DNA of 40,573 nucleotides. Origin: an uncultured Bacteroidales bacterium. GTDB taxonomy: Bacteria > Bacteroidota > Bacteroidia > Bacteroidales > Bacteroidaceae. The stretch spans positions 1-40,573 of the forward strand of contig CACZUX010000035.1 in NCBI GenBank assembly GCA_902784475.1, read 5' to 3'. Each line of letters starts with the position of its first letter. Positions within the stretch are counted from its first letter, which is position 1. The notes beneath the pieces were generated by a model. The model worked only from the letters and a program-made list of their open reading frames with translations. It ran no database searches and was not told the origin of the DNA. Shown here piece after piece: positions 26,146 through 34,244 of the stretch. Position numbers and translations under genes: made by a program.

Positions 26146-26894
26146 ATCAAACTCTTTATGACGCTCTCCAAATCTTTCAGGTAGAGCATATTCGGCCCGT
26201 CGGAGAGGGCGTTGTCGGGATCGGGGTGAGTCTCGAAGAAATATCCGGTGGCGCCGAAGGCTTTGGCCGCGAGCGCCATCATCGGCACGTATTCACGGTT
26301 GCCGCCCGTCTTGCCGCCGGCGGCTCCGGGACGCTGCACGCTGTGGGTGCAGTCCATCACCACGCGGGGCGTGAAGCGCAGCATGTCGGGGATGTTGCGG
26401 AAGTCCACCGCCAGATTGTTGTATCCGTAAACGTTGCCTCGCTCCGTCAGCCACACCTCCTGTCCGCCGGCATCGTGCACCTTCTCCACGGGGTATTGCA
26501 TATCGGCACCCGAGAGAAACTGCGCCTTCTTGATGTTGACCACACGCCCCGTGTAGGCCGCAGCCACCAGCAGGTCGGTCTGACGGCAGAGGAAAGCCGG
26601 TATCTGCAGCACGTCCACCACTTCCCCGGCGGGTGCTGCCTGAGCGCTCTCATGGATGTCCGTCAGCAGAGGCAGTCCGAACTCCTCCTTGATGTCACCC
26701 AGCATCTGCAATCCCTTCTTCAGTCCGGGTCCGCGGAAGGAGGTGATACTCGTACGGTTGGCTTTGTCGAACGAGGCTTTGAAGTAGATGTCCAGCTTGT
26801 AGAGGTCTTTCAGGCGCTTCACCTCGCGGGCCACTTCCCGGAGGCAGTCCATCGACTCGATGACGCAGGGGCCGGCTATGAATACGGGTTTCAT
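26142..26894 (-). CDS. kdsA: 3-deoxy-8-phosphooctulonate synthase
   Basis: It condenses phosphoenolpyruvate with arabinose-5-phosphate to Kdo-8-phosphate. Typical segments: FIAGPCVIES at the start, FKASFDKANRTSITSFRGPG, LLTDIHE, LQIPAFLCRQTDLLVAAA, KKAQFLSG and FFETHPDPDNALSDGPNM. The 250 residues are slightly short but include all landmarks. The start is the ATG at 26894, which forms an ATGA overlap with the MaoC-like gene; its stop overlaps the kdsD start in the same way, so the operon is translated with tight coupling. Confidence 0.94.
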   Translation of the reverse strand: MKPVFIAGPCVIESMDCLREVAREVKRLKDLYKLDIYFKASFDKANRTSITSFRGPGLKKGLQMLGDIKEEFGLPLLTDIHESAQAAPAGEVVDVLQIPAFLCRQTDLLVAAAYTGRVVNIKKAQFLSGADMQYPVEKVHDAGGQEVWLTERGNVYGYNNLAVDFRNIPDMLRFTPRVVMDCTHSVQRPGAAGGKTGGNREYVPMMALAAKAFGATGYFFETHPDPDNALSDGPNMLYLKDLESVIKSLI

Positions 26895-27349
26895 TTGAAG
26901 AAATAGATGAAGGTGGCGTCGGCCTCCAGAGCCTTCTTTTCGGTCTCCTTGATCACCATCGTCACGTGGATGGTGGTCTTGATGGCGCCTCTGAGGTTCT
27001 GGCAGTCCACCATTTTTGTCTTCATATAGATGCTCTGACCGGAGAGCACGGGCTGTGCGTATTTCAGCTTGTCGAGGCCGTAGTTCATCATGCGCTCGAG
27101 GTTGTGCACCTCCACGATCTGGTTCCACAGATAAGGCAATACGGCCAGCGAGAGATATCCGTGGGCGATGGTCTGCCCGAAGGGGCTCTCCGTCTTGCAG
27201 CGCTCGGGGTCGGTGTGGATCCACTGATGGTCGAGCGTGGCGTCGGCAAACTTGTTGATGCGCTCCTGGTCGAAGGTGACGCATCCGCTCTGCCCCATTT
27301 CCTTACCTATCCATGAGGCCAATTCTTCGTAACTGCCAATAGTGATCAT
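26891..27349 (-). CDS. MaoC-like (R)-specific hydratase/dehydratase
   Basis: A 152-residue single hot-dog domain. The hydratase-2 motif appears as FADATLDHQWIHTDPERC with the catalytic Asp (D40 region) and His, followed by TIAHGYLSLAVLP. Such proteins hydrate enoyl-CoA or enoyl-ACP; the substrate here is unknown. It sits between dapA and kdsA with ATGA overlaps on both sides, an odd functional mix with Kdo genes; a role in supplying hydroxy-acyl chains for lipid A is a guess. Confidence 0.83.
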   Translation of the reverse strand: MITIGSYEELASWIGKEMGQSGCVTFDQERINKFADATLDHQWIHTDPERCKTESPFGQTIAHGYLSLAVLPYLWNQIVEVHNLERMMNYGLDKLKYAQPVLSGQSIYMKTKMVDCQNLRGAIKTTIHVTMVIKETEKKALEADATFIYFFK

Positions 27350-28239
27350 AGCTTAATACCTAAATCTTTGATGATTTGTGAAATCTGTTGCATGGTGGTC
27401 AGGCGTGTGGGCACCAGGGGCAGACGCAGCTGGTTTTCGATCATGCCCATCTCCGAGAGCATCACCTTCACGCCGGCGGGATTGCCGTCCACGAAGAGCA
27501 GTTTGAAGAGCTCCGTGAACTGGTGGTGAATCTTCAGGGCGGAGTCGTATTCTCCCTTCAGGGCCAGACGCACCATCTTGGAGAACTCTCCGGGCAGCGC
27601 GTTGCCGATGACCGATATCACACCGACGGCGCCCAGCGTGATGAGCGGGAAGGTGATGCCGTCGTCGCCCGAAATCACGTCGAAGTGCTTGGGCTTGTTC
27701 TTGATGATGTCGTCCATCTGCGAGATGTTGCCCGAGGCCTCTTTGATGGCCACGATGTTGTCGAAGTCGCGCGCCAGACGCAGCGTGGTCTCAGCCGTCA
27801 TGTTGACGCCGGTGCGGCCGGGCACATTGTAGAGCACCACAGGCACGGGGCTGGCCTCTGCGATGGCGGCGAAGTGCTGATAGAGACCCTCCTGCGAGGG
27901 CTTGTTGTAGTAGGGACAGACGCTCAGGATGCCATCGATGCCGCGGAAGTCGCCCGTCTTGAGCTCCTCCACGACGGCCCTTGTGCTGTTGCCGCCCAGA
28001 CCAAGCAGGATGGGCACGCGTCCGTTGACGCGCTCCACGAGCGTCTCTTTCAGCTGCTTCTTTTCCTCCGCCGTGAGCGTGGGCGTCTCCGCCGTCGTTC
28101 CCATCACGCAGAGGAAGTCGGCTCCTCCCGTCAGTTGATACTCCACCAGACGGGCCAGAGCGTCCCAGTCGATGCTGCCGTCTGTCTTGAATGGCGTAAT
28201 GAGCGCAATGCCCAAACCTTTGAATTTATTCTGTGCCAT
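27346..28239 (-). CDS. dapA: 4-hydroxy-tetrahydrodipicolinate synthase
   Basis: It condenses pyruvate and aspartate semialdehyde on the lysine/diaminopimelate pathway. A TIM-barrel protein of 297 residues with GTTAETPTLT (the pyruvate-binding Thr-Thr), Tyr137 in LYNVPGRTG and the Schiff-base Lys166 in VAIKEASGN. It has its own promoter with heptamer repeats, so it probably begins the dapA-maoC-kdsA-kdsD-PLD operon, in which each gene overlaps the next. Confidence 0.95.
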   Translation of the reverse strand: MAQNKFKGLGIALITPFKTDGSIDWDALARLVEYQLTGGADFLCVMGTTAETPTLTAEEKKQLKETLVERVNGRVPILLGLGGNSTRAVVEELKTGDFRGIDGILSVCPYYNKPSQEGLYQHFAAIAEASPVPVVLYNVPGRTGVNMTAETTLRLARDFDNIVAIKEASGNISQMDDIIKNKPKHFDVISGDDGITFPLITLGAVGVISVIGNALPGEFSKMVRLALKGEYDSALKIHHQFTELFKLLFVDGNPAGVKVMLSEMGMIENQLRLPLVPTRLTTMQQISQIIKDLGIKL

Positions 28240-28266
28240 GTATTTTCATTTACACTTTCCAAGCGA

Positions 28267-28317
28267 CAAAGATACGAAGAAAAGTTGAGAGTTGAGAGTT
28301 TAGAGTAAAAAGTTTTC
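28267..28317 (-). promoter_or_regulatory. dapA promoter with 7-bp tandem repeats
   Basis: On the minus strand, TATCTTTG (28274 to 28267) is a TAnnTTTG -7 box 27 nt before the dapA ATG. Eight bases upstream begins a heptamer array (28283-28317 on the plus strand: AGTTGAG twice, AGTTTAG, AGTAAAA, AGTTTTC), covering the -33 position. The layout repeats that of the promoter at 7649-7691. Confidence 0.65.
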
Positions 28318-28334
28318 GCCTTATCCGGCCGATT

Positions 28335-30383
<2,049 letters not shown>

Positions 30384-30932
30384 TTACTTGCCGAAGTAGC
30401 GCTTGAGCAGACCGTCGAAGCCGCGTCCGTGACGGGCCTCGTCCTTGGCCATCTCGTGCACGGTGTCGTGGATGGCGTCCAGGTTCTCCTCCTTCGCACG
30501 CTTGGCGATGGCCATCTTGCCGGCGCAGGCGCCGCATTCAGCCTCTGCACGCTTCTCCAGGTTGGTCTTCGTGTCCCACACCACGTCGCCGATGAGCTCG
30601 GCAAAGCGGCTGGCGTGATCGGCCTCTTCGAAGGCGTAACGGCGGAAGGCCTCGGAGATTTCGGGATAACCCTCGCGGTCGGCCTGACGGGCCATAGCCA
30701 GATACATGCCCACTTCGCAGCATTCGCCCTCGAAGTTGGCCTTCAGGCCGTCCATGATGTCGGCGGGGCAACCTTTGGCCACACCGATCACGTGTTCGGT
30801 GACATATTCCTTCTCGCCGTCCTTGATCTCGGAGAACTTGCTCTTGGGAGCCTTACACTGGGGGCACTGCTCGGGAGCCTCTGCACCTTCATACACATAG
30901 CCGCACACGGCGCACACGAATTTCTTCTTCAT
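30384..30932 (-). CDS. Reverse rubrerythrin (N-terminal rubredoxin, C-terminal diiron domain)
   Basis: A peroxide-reducing protein of anaerobes. Residues 1-40 are rubredoxin with Cys7, Cys10, Cys23, Cys26, and the rest a ferritin-like four-helix domain with Glu/His ligands ([41 protein letters not shown]). In classical rubrerythrin the rubredoxin part is C-terminal, so this is the 'reverse' type. It has its own promoter 76 nt upstream and is followed without gap by ligA, so oxidative-stress expression may also reach the ligase. Confidence 0.92.
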   Translation of the reverse strand: MKKKFVCAVCGYVYEGAEAPEQCPQCKAPKSKFSEIKDGEKEYVTEHVIGVAKGCPADIMDGLKANFEGECCEVGMYLAMARQADREGYPEISEAFRRYAFEEADHASRFAELIGDVVWDTKTNLEKRAEAECGACAGKMAIAKRAKEENLDAIHDTVHEMAKDEARHGRGFDGLLKRYFGK

Positions 30933-31007
30933 AGTTGTTTCTATTTTTAAGGTTAATAATGTTGGTTTCGCTCTGTTTCTCTAATCGTTTTTGATTATTT
31001 TCGGGGA

Positions 31008-31015
31008 CAAATATA
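31008..31015 (-). promoter_or_regulatory. -7 element of the rubrerythrin-ligA operon
   Basis: TATATTTG on the minus strand, 75 nt before the rubrerythrin ATG; the leader would be roughly 65-70 nt. No operator or riboswitch is visible in it. Confidence 0.55.
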
Positions 31016-31078
31016 ACAAGTTTTTTGTATTTTTCAAAGAAATTCCCCGTTTTTCTATGTTATTTCACCATATTTGTG

Positions 31079-31086
31079 TACTTTTG
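31079..31086 (+). promoter_or_regulatory. -7 element of tRNA-Gly
   Basis: TACTTTTG matches TAnnTTTG and ends 13 nt before the mature tRNA. A -33 box is weak. Confidence 0.5.
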
Positions 31087-31099
31087 CACCACAAATCAC

Positions 31100-31172
31100 G
31101 CGATAGTGGCTCAGTTGGTAGAGCATTGGCTTCCCAAGCCGAGGGTCGCGGGTTCGAGTCCCGTCTATCGCT
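31100..31172 (+). tRNA. tRNA-Gly (CCC anticodon)
   Basis: A 73-nt tRNA with acceptor GCGATAG/CTATCGC, D arm GCTCAGTTGGTAGAGC, anticodon stem-loop TTGGC-TTCCCAA-GCCGA (anticodon CCC) and T arm CGCGGGTTCGAGTCCCG. The discriminator is T; CCA is not encoded. Confidence 0.96.
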
Positions 31173-31181
31173 CTAATGTTT

Positions 31182-31208
31182 AAGAGGCTTTTCGATGGCC
31201 TCTTTTTT
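31182..31208 (+). terminator. Terminator behind tRNA-Gly
   Basis: AAGAGGC pairs with GCCTCTT around a 9-nt loop TTTTCGATG, followed by a T-run. Confidence 0.85.
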
Positions 31209-31221
31209 TATGCCTCACACA

Positions 31222-31257
31222 TTTCTGTCCCCCAGGAACGGGGGAAATGAAGGGGGT
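31222..31257 (+). repeat. Dispersed C-rich hairpin repeat R2, copy b
   Basis: TTTCTGTCCCCC, four bases, then ACGGGGG and AAGGGGGT. 32 of 36 positions match the inverted copy at 7307-7342. Confidence 0.75.
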
Positions 31258-31364
31258 CACACAGATTTTTTTGAACACGAATCACACGAATTTCACGAAA
31301 ACCTTGGTTGCTGATATTTAAAGAAAAACCTAAAAAACCGTCACGTGTCCGTTTCGATATCCGA

Positions 31365-31392
31365 TAAACTGTAAACGGTAAACTGCAAACTG
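31365..31392 (+). repeat. 7-bp tandem array (TAAACTG)
   Basis: Four heptamers in register: TAAACTG, TAAACGG, TAAACTG, CAAACTG. No -7 box follows at the expected distance. Confidence 0.75.
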
Positions 31393-31548
31393 TTTTTTAT
31401 GTTTTTCTCTTGACTGTATGTTAGGGCTCTGCAGGAGACCAAGATGAGAGTCACTGATTTTTATCTGGGTGCTCGCATACAAGGAAAAATATGTGGCTCA
31501 CATCGCAAAGGGCTGGAAGCCCGACATACAGACAAGAGGGTTTTCTTT

Positions 31549-31600
31549 GTTTTTTTTGAAACACACCCGGCGATGTTTTTTTTGAAACACGCCCGACTTG
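31549..31600 (+). repeat. 26-bp direct tandem duplication
   Basis: Two adjacent copies of GTTTTTTTTGAAACACRCCC followed by CGRC-like sequence, starting at 31549 and 31575; the second is slightly diverged at its end. Confidence 0.7.
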
Positions 31601-31613
31601 GTTATTTTTACGC

Positions 31614-31680
31614 TCTAGTTAGAGAAAATTTGCGCGCTAGTTAGAAAACCATTTTTCCCTAGTTAGAGGCCACTTGAAAT
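31614..31680 (+). repeat. 22-bp-period array with CTAGTTAGA core
   Basis: CTAGTTAGA starts at 31615, 31637 and 31659, exactly 22 bp apart. The spacers (GAAAATTTGCGCG, AAACCATTTTTCC, GGCCACTTGAAAT) share little. The word TCTAGTTAGA is nearly palindromic. Iteron-like; the binding protein is unknown. Confidence 0.75.
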
Positions 31681-31708
31681 TGTTGTAGCAAAAAATCAAA
31701 GATCGCTG

Positions 31709-31743
31709 TTAATTTTCAATTGTCAATTATCAATTTTCAATTA
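31709..31743 (+). repeat. 7-bp tandem array (TCAATTN)
   Basis: TTAATTT, TCAATTG, TCAATTA, TCAATTT, TCAATTA in register. Directly to the right, CAAAGATA (minus-strand TATCTTTG) resembles a -7 box pointing left, so the array would lie just downstream of that box, unlike the other two promoter-linked arrays. Confidence 0.7.
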
Positions 31744-31807
31744 ACAACGCAAAGATACGACAGCGACATTGCGGTTTTCGAATAAATGACCAACTTTTTT
31801 CAAAAAA

Positions 31808-31968
31808 TTTTTTGAGGGTGGTCAAATTGGTCAAGGTCATTTTGGTCAAACTCATTTTCATGTGTCAAATGTCGCCACAATATATATAAATAATATATTT
31901 ATATTATTGTGAGCAGAAATTGCATACTTGTTTTAAATTTGACCAAAATGACCTTGACCAAAATGACC
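31808..31968. repeat. Mirror element 1: inverted pentamer arrays (GGTCA/TGACC) around an AT-rich palindrome
   Basis: Left arm: GGTCA starts at 31820, 31829, 31835, 31844 (9, 6, 9). Right arm: TGACC starts at 31940, 31949, 31955, 31964 (9, 6, 9), an inverted repeat matching at about 29 of 31 positions. Between them lies an inner palindrome CACAATA...TATTGTG (31876-31911). The left arm abuts TTTTTTGAGGGTG (31808-31820). No gene is inside. Confidence 0.8.
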
Positions 31969-32242
31969 GCAAGTCAATTGGCACAAATCACTGGTTATCA
32001 GCACTAAGAGTTTTATCACGCGTGGTCATTTCATCATTACTGACTATACCTTTTTGTCCCCAAGCAGACATAATCCGGGCAAAAATCGCCCCAAAATCTC
32101 CACCGTTTTGCCCTCTATCTTGGCTCAAAAGAGCCTCAAATCTCCCCCACTTTCACTTCAAAAACTCACCAAAACCGCCCTAAAACACGGCGAAAAACAC
32201 CAAAATCTAAGCCTCTGAGAAGCCTCTGACGACAGTCTGGGA

Positions 32243-32304
32243 ACATTACGAGTAAGCGAGCGCAGAGACAAGCTTGTTTGATCTCTGCCGAGCGTGAGTA
32301 ATGT
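32243..32304. repeat. Imperfect 62-bp hairpin with copies of dispersed words
   Basis: ACATTAC (from 32243) pairs with GTAATGT (to 32304), and CAGAGA with TCTCTG nearer the loop, with mismatches between. The right part, CTGCCGAGCGTGAG then TAATGT, resembles the complement of 7266-7285. It is flanked by CCTCTGACGACAGTCTG at 32223-32239 and 32325-32341, with further variants at 32991-33028. Confidence 0.55.
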
Positions 32305-32350
32305 CTGCGGCGAGTAGCCGCGAACCTCTGACGACAGTCTGAGAAGCCTT

Positions 32351-32387
32351 AACGGACATAACGGACAAGCGTAAATTGTGTCCGTTC
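32351..32387 (+). repeat. Dispersed repeat R1, copy b
   Basis: AACGGACATAACGGACA, an 11-nt loop, then TGTCCGTTC; the inner arms AACGGACA/TGTCCGTT are perfectly complementary. Confidence 0.8.
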
Positions 32388-32736
32388 TCTTACAAAAAAA
32401 CGATTAGACAAACGAAACTATTCATCTGCAGTTTCGCAGGCGCTTTGCAGGCGCTGCGCAGGGGAACAGGTCTGTAAGAGCAGGTTTTATTGCACTTTTG
32501 TGGGAAAAGGCCTCAATTCGGTGTTGCTGGCTGAATTTTCCGGAAGGCTGTGACGAACGCTTTTGAGGGTGAACGATGCTCAAAATGTTGTTTCGCATAT
32601 GCTTTTTAGGCCTAAAACGGCCCTTTATTGAGGAATTTTCCTGCTTTTGAGGGTAAAAGCGATGAACTGTGCTTCTGCAACGACAACGTATCTTGCTGTG
32701 TTTTTGAATTTTAGAGGAGATTACGTGCCATAATCT

Positions 32737-32882
32737 ATTCCAATTCCAGTTATTCCAGTTATTTTTTGAGGGTGTCGTCTTCTCTTTTTTATTATATATA
32801 TATTTATATATTAATTAGTTATATAATATATAAGAGAGATTGCGGGTGCCATATTTTTAATTGGAATAACTGGAATTGGAAT
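32737..32882. repeat. Mirror element 2: inverted pentamer arrays (ATTCC/GGAAT) around an AT-rich core
   Basis: Left: ATTCC starts at 32737, 32743, 32752 (6, 9). Right: GGAAT starts at 32863, 32872, 32878 (9, 6), the mirror image. The left arm runs into TTTTTTGAGGGTG (32762-32774), identical to the 13-mer of mirror element 1. The core is almost pure A/T (TATATATATATTTATATA region). Confidence 0.8.
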
Positions 32883-32930
32883 AACCTACCCATATCTACT
32901 TCTCTCTCCAAAGCCTTCTCTTCCCTCACC

Positions 32931-32972
32931 CGTCAGACTTCAGCCATCAGACATCAGACATCAGCCTTCAAA
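32931..32972 (+). repeat. 7-bp tandem array (CATCAGA)
   Basis: CGTCAGA, CTTCAGC, CATCAGA, CATCAGA, CATCAGC, CTTCAAA, six heptamers in register, just downstream of the XRE gene's stop codon. Confidence 0.75.
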
Positions 32973-33025
32973 TCTAAGCCTTTGGGAACAGTCTGACGAC
33001 AGTCTGAGGAGCCTCTGACAACAGT

Positions 33026-33343
33026 CTACGACTCTGCGACAACAGCCGTATCGTATTCGGGAGCTTGCGGATACGTATAGCCGGCAACCCACACTACATC
33101 TTCGCCAAGGGCTGCAGAAATCTTGCAGATGGTGGCCATAGTCAGGTTATGCGTGCCCGATAGCCATCGGCTCACCTCCGTCTCCGTTTTCCCAATCAGT
33201 CGGGCAAACTCCTTCTGTGACATTCCCTTGGACTCGAGAATGTTATAGATGCGATTAGCAATGGCCACAGAGAGCTCCATCTGCAGCTTCATTTCCGGAG
33301 AGATCGTGCTGCGAATCTCGTCCATAATTTTGTTTGTTTTCAT
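33026..33343 (-). CDS. XRE-family helix-turn-helix regulator (HigA-like)
   Basis: A 105-residue protein with a Cro/C1-type HTH at about residues 41-62 (MSQKEFARLIGKTETEVSRW) and recognition helix SRWLSG. Similar proteins act as antitoxin-type repressors, but no toxin gene is adjacent. Unusually for Bacteroidetes, a strong Shine-Dalgarno AAGGAGGTG stands 4 nt ahead of ATG 33343. Its promoter (TTTG, 20 nt, TATTTTTG) is embedded in a 22-bp inverted repeat, suggesting autoregulation. The 3' end overlaps the CTCTGACAACAGTCTA repeat. It may control the accessory operon upstream or stand alone. Confidence 0.85.
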   Translation of the reverse strand: MKTNKIMDEIRSTISPEMKLQMELSVAIANRIYNILESKGMSQKEFARLIGKTETEVSRWLSGTHNLTMATICKISAALGEDVVWVAGYTYPQAPEYDTAVVAES

Positions 33344-33367
33344 ACGCACCTCCTTTTTTATCTGCCA

Positions 33368-33399
33368 CAAAAATAAACATAAAAGTTGATTCTGCCAAA
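33368..33399 (-). promoter_or_regulatory. Promoter of the XRE regulator
   Basis: On the minus strand TTTG (33399 to 33396), a 20-nt spacer and TATTTTTG (33375 to 33368) give a full Bacteroidetes promoter 24 nt before the ATG. Confidence 0.7.
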
Positions 33400-33435
33400 T
33401 TATTTGCTAAGAAAATCAACATTTATGTTTATTTT
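33370..33435. promoter_or_regulatory. Large inverted-repeat operator over the XRE promoter
   Basis: Arms 33370-33391 and 33414-33435 are complementary at 21 of 22 positions (AAAATAAACATAA... / ...TTATGTTTATTTT), with a 22-nt loop. One arm covers the -7 box, the loop holds the -33 box, the other arm lies upstream. This is a likely binding site of the regulator itself. Confidence 0.7.
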
Positions 33436-33454
33436 GTGCTGTTTTGTTATTGTT

Positions 33455-33499
33455 ACGGCCATAACGGACATAACGGACAAGCGTTAATTGTGTCCGTTC
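33455..33499 (+). repeat. Dispersed repeat R1, copy c
   Basis: ACGGCCATAACGGACATAA, then CGGACA-N11-TGTCCGTTC. This copy has one more 9-bp ATAACGGAC unit than copy b. It lies between the XRE promoter region and the end of the accessory operon. Confidence 0.8.
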
Positions 33500-33533
33500 A
33501 CATCATACATCAGCCTTCATCCTTTCCGGATAA

Positions 33534-34244
33534 CTATAGAATATCTCCAATCGTCAGCTGTCGGGCACAAATCTTCATGTGTGCCGAGTCAAACACGACA
33601 TAGATGAAGTTATCGTCCGCATAGAAATGCGTCGTCCAGAAATAGTCGTTTCCCATCTCCAGGTCGGCTTCAACACTCAAGACGTCGGAGAAATGAAACG
33701 GGATAATATGCCACTCTCCATCAGCGGCCCACTGTGGGATGCATGTATCCACCTCTATATCGAGCGTCATTTTATCGCGGTCATACACGATACTTTTGAC
33801 CTCTGCATCATGCATCGTCCAATCATCTCTTCCATACACCCCGGCAATCTTCTCAATACCTTCGATGCGCCCGTATGCAGAAGGATGAAGCCCGTCATAA
33901 CTCTCCTTTTCACTAGTGGATTTGGCGAGATTGTAGTTTGTTTCGATACATGCTTTTATATCGGGCTGCTTACAGTATTTCAGCGCTTCCTCATAGTATG
34001 GAAGCTTGCACCAACGATTATGTATTGCGAGCCAAAAGCACATGAAGCCATAGAAGTCAAGCTCGTCCTTAAACTCCTGGGCATATCTGTATGCCATCTG
34101 CATGTTGGTTTTAGAGCCATCCATTTCAACGCTTGTCAGCTCATCCCAATTCTTCAGCACTTCGTCTGCCGTCTGTCCAAAGGCTTCTTCAAAGAGTGAA
34201 ACGACGAAGCTTCTCTTGTCTGTTATGTGTTCTTCGGGAGTCAT
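33534..34244 (-). CDS. Hypothetical protein, two-part, paralogous C-terminal half
   Basis: A 236-residue acidic, soluble protein without signal peptide. The N-terminal half (about residues 10-105) is helical and Tyr/Trp-rich (ELDFYGFMCFWLAIHNRW, YYEEALKYCKQP). The C-terminal half (about 125-236) shows VKSIVYDRDKMTLDIEVD, then FHFSDVLSVEAD and AHMKICARQLTIGDI, a layout shared with the 138-residue protein encoded just upstream, with which it overlaps by ATGA. Similar short Trp-rich proteins occur among polymorphic-toxin immunity families, but I cannot assign one. It is the last gene of the AAA-exonuclease block. Codon composition is more balanced than that of the AAA gene. Confidence 0.75.
   Translation of the reverse strand: MTPEEHITDKRSFVVSLFEEAFGQTADEVLKNWDELTSVEMDGSKTNMQMAYRYAQEFKDELDFYGFMCFWLAIHNRWCKLPYYEEALKYCKQPDIKACIETNYNLAKSTSEKESYDGLHPSAYGRIEGIEKIAGVYGRDDWTMHDAEVKSIVYDRDKMTLDIEVDTCIPQWAADGEWHIIPFHFSDVLSVEADLEMGNDYFWTTHFYADDNFIYVVFDSAHMKICARQLTIGDIL

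Larger units (their letters stand above)
31209..33025. other. 1.8-kb gene-free block dense in inverted and tandem repeats
   Basis: The longer open frames here consist of repeats and show no family resemblance, so I annotate no gene. Contents in order: repeat R2b, CACGAAT-type words, a TAAACTG heptamer array, a 26-bp duplication, a 22-bp-period CTAGTTAGA array, a TCAATTN heptamer array, mirror element 1, a degenerate hairpin, R1b, GCAGGCGCT words, two extra TTTTGAGGGT motifs, mirror element 2, and a CATCAGA heptamer array. No transposase or integrase remnant is visible. Confidence 0.75.

Noticed and set aside
31614-31743. Possible CRISPR array
   Set aside because: Repeat cores are only 7-10 bp, periods are 22 or 7 bp, there are no 25-40 bp spacers, and no cas gene is in the window.
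31920-32183. 87-codon frame with DQNDLDQND repeat peptide
   Set aside because: The repeated residues come from the 9/6-spaced TGACC words of mirror element 1; the rest has no protein-like pattern and no promoter or start context.
32766-32996. 76-codon frame with WNNWNWNN peptide
   Set aside because: Derived from the GGAAT words of mirror element 2 and the AT-rich core.
31209-33025. Insertion sequence or integron in the gene-free block
   Set aside because: No transposase, integrase or recombinase frame, no clear terminal repeats with target duplication; only non-coding repeats are visible.
33334-33603. 89-codon frame with GHNGHNG peptide
   Set aside because: Consists of the XRE operator and repeat R1c, not of coding sequence.
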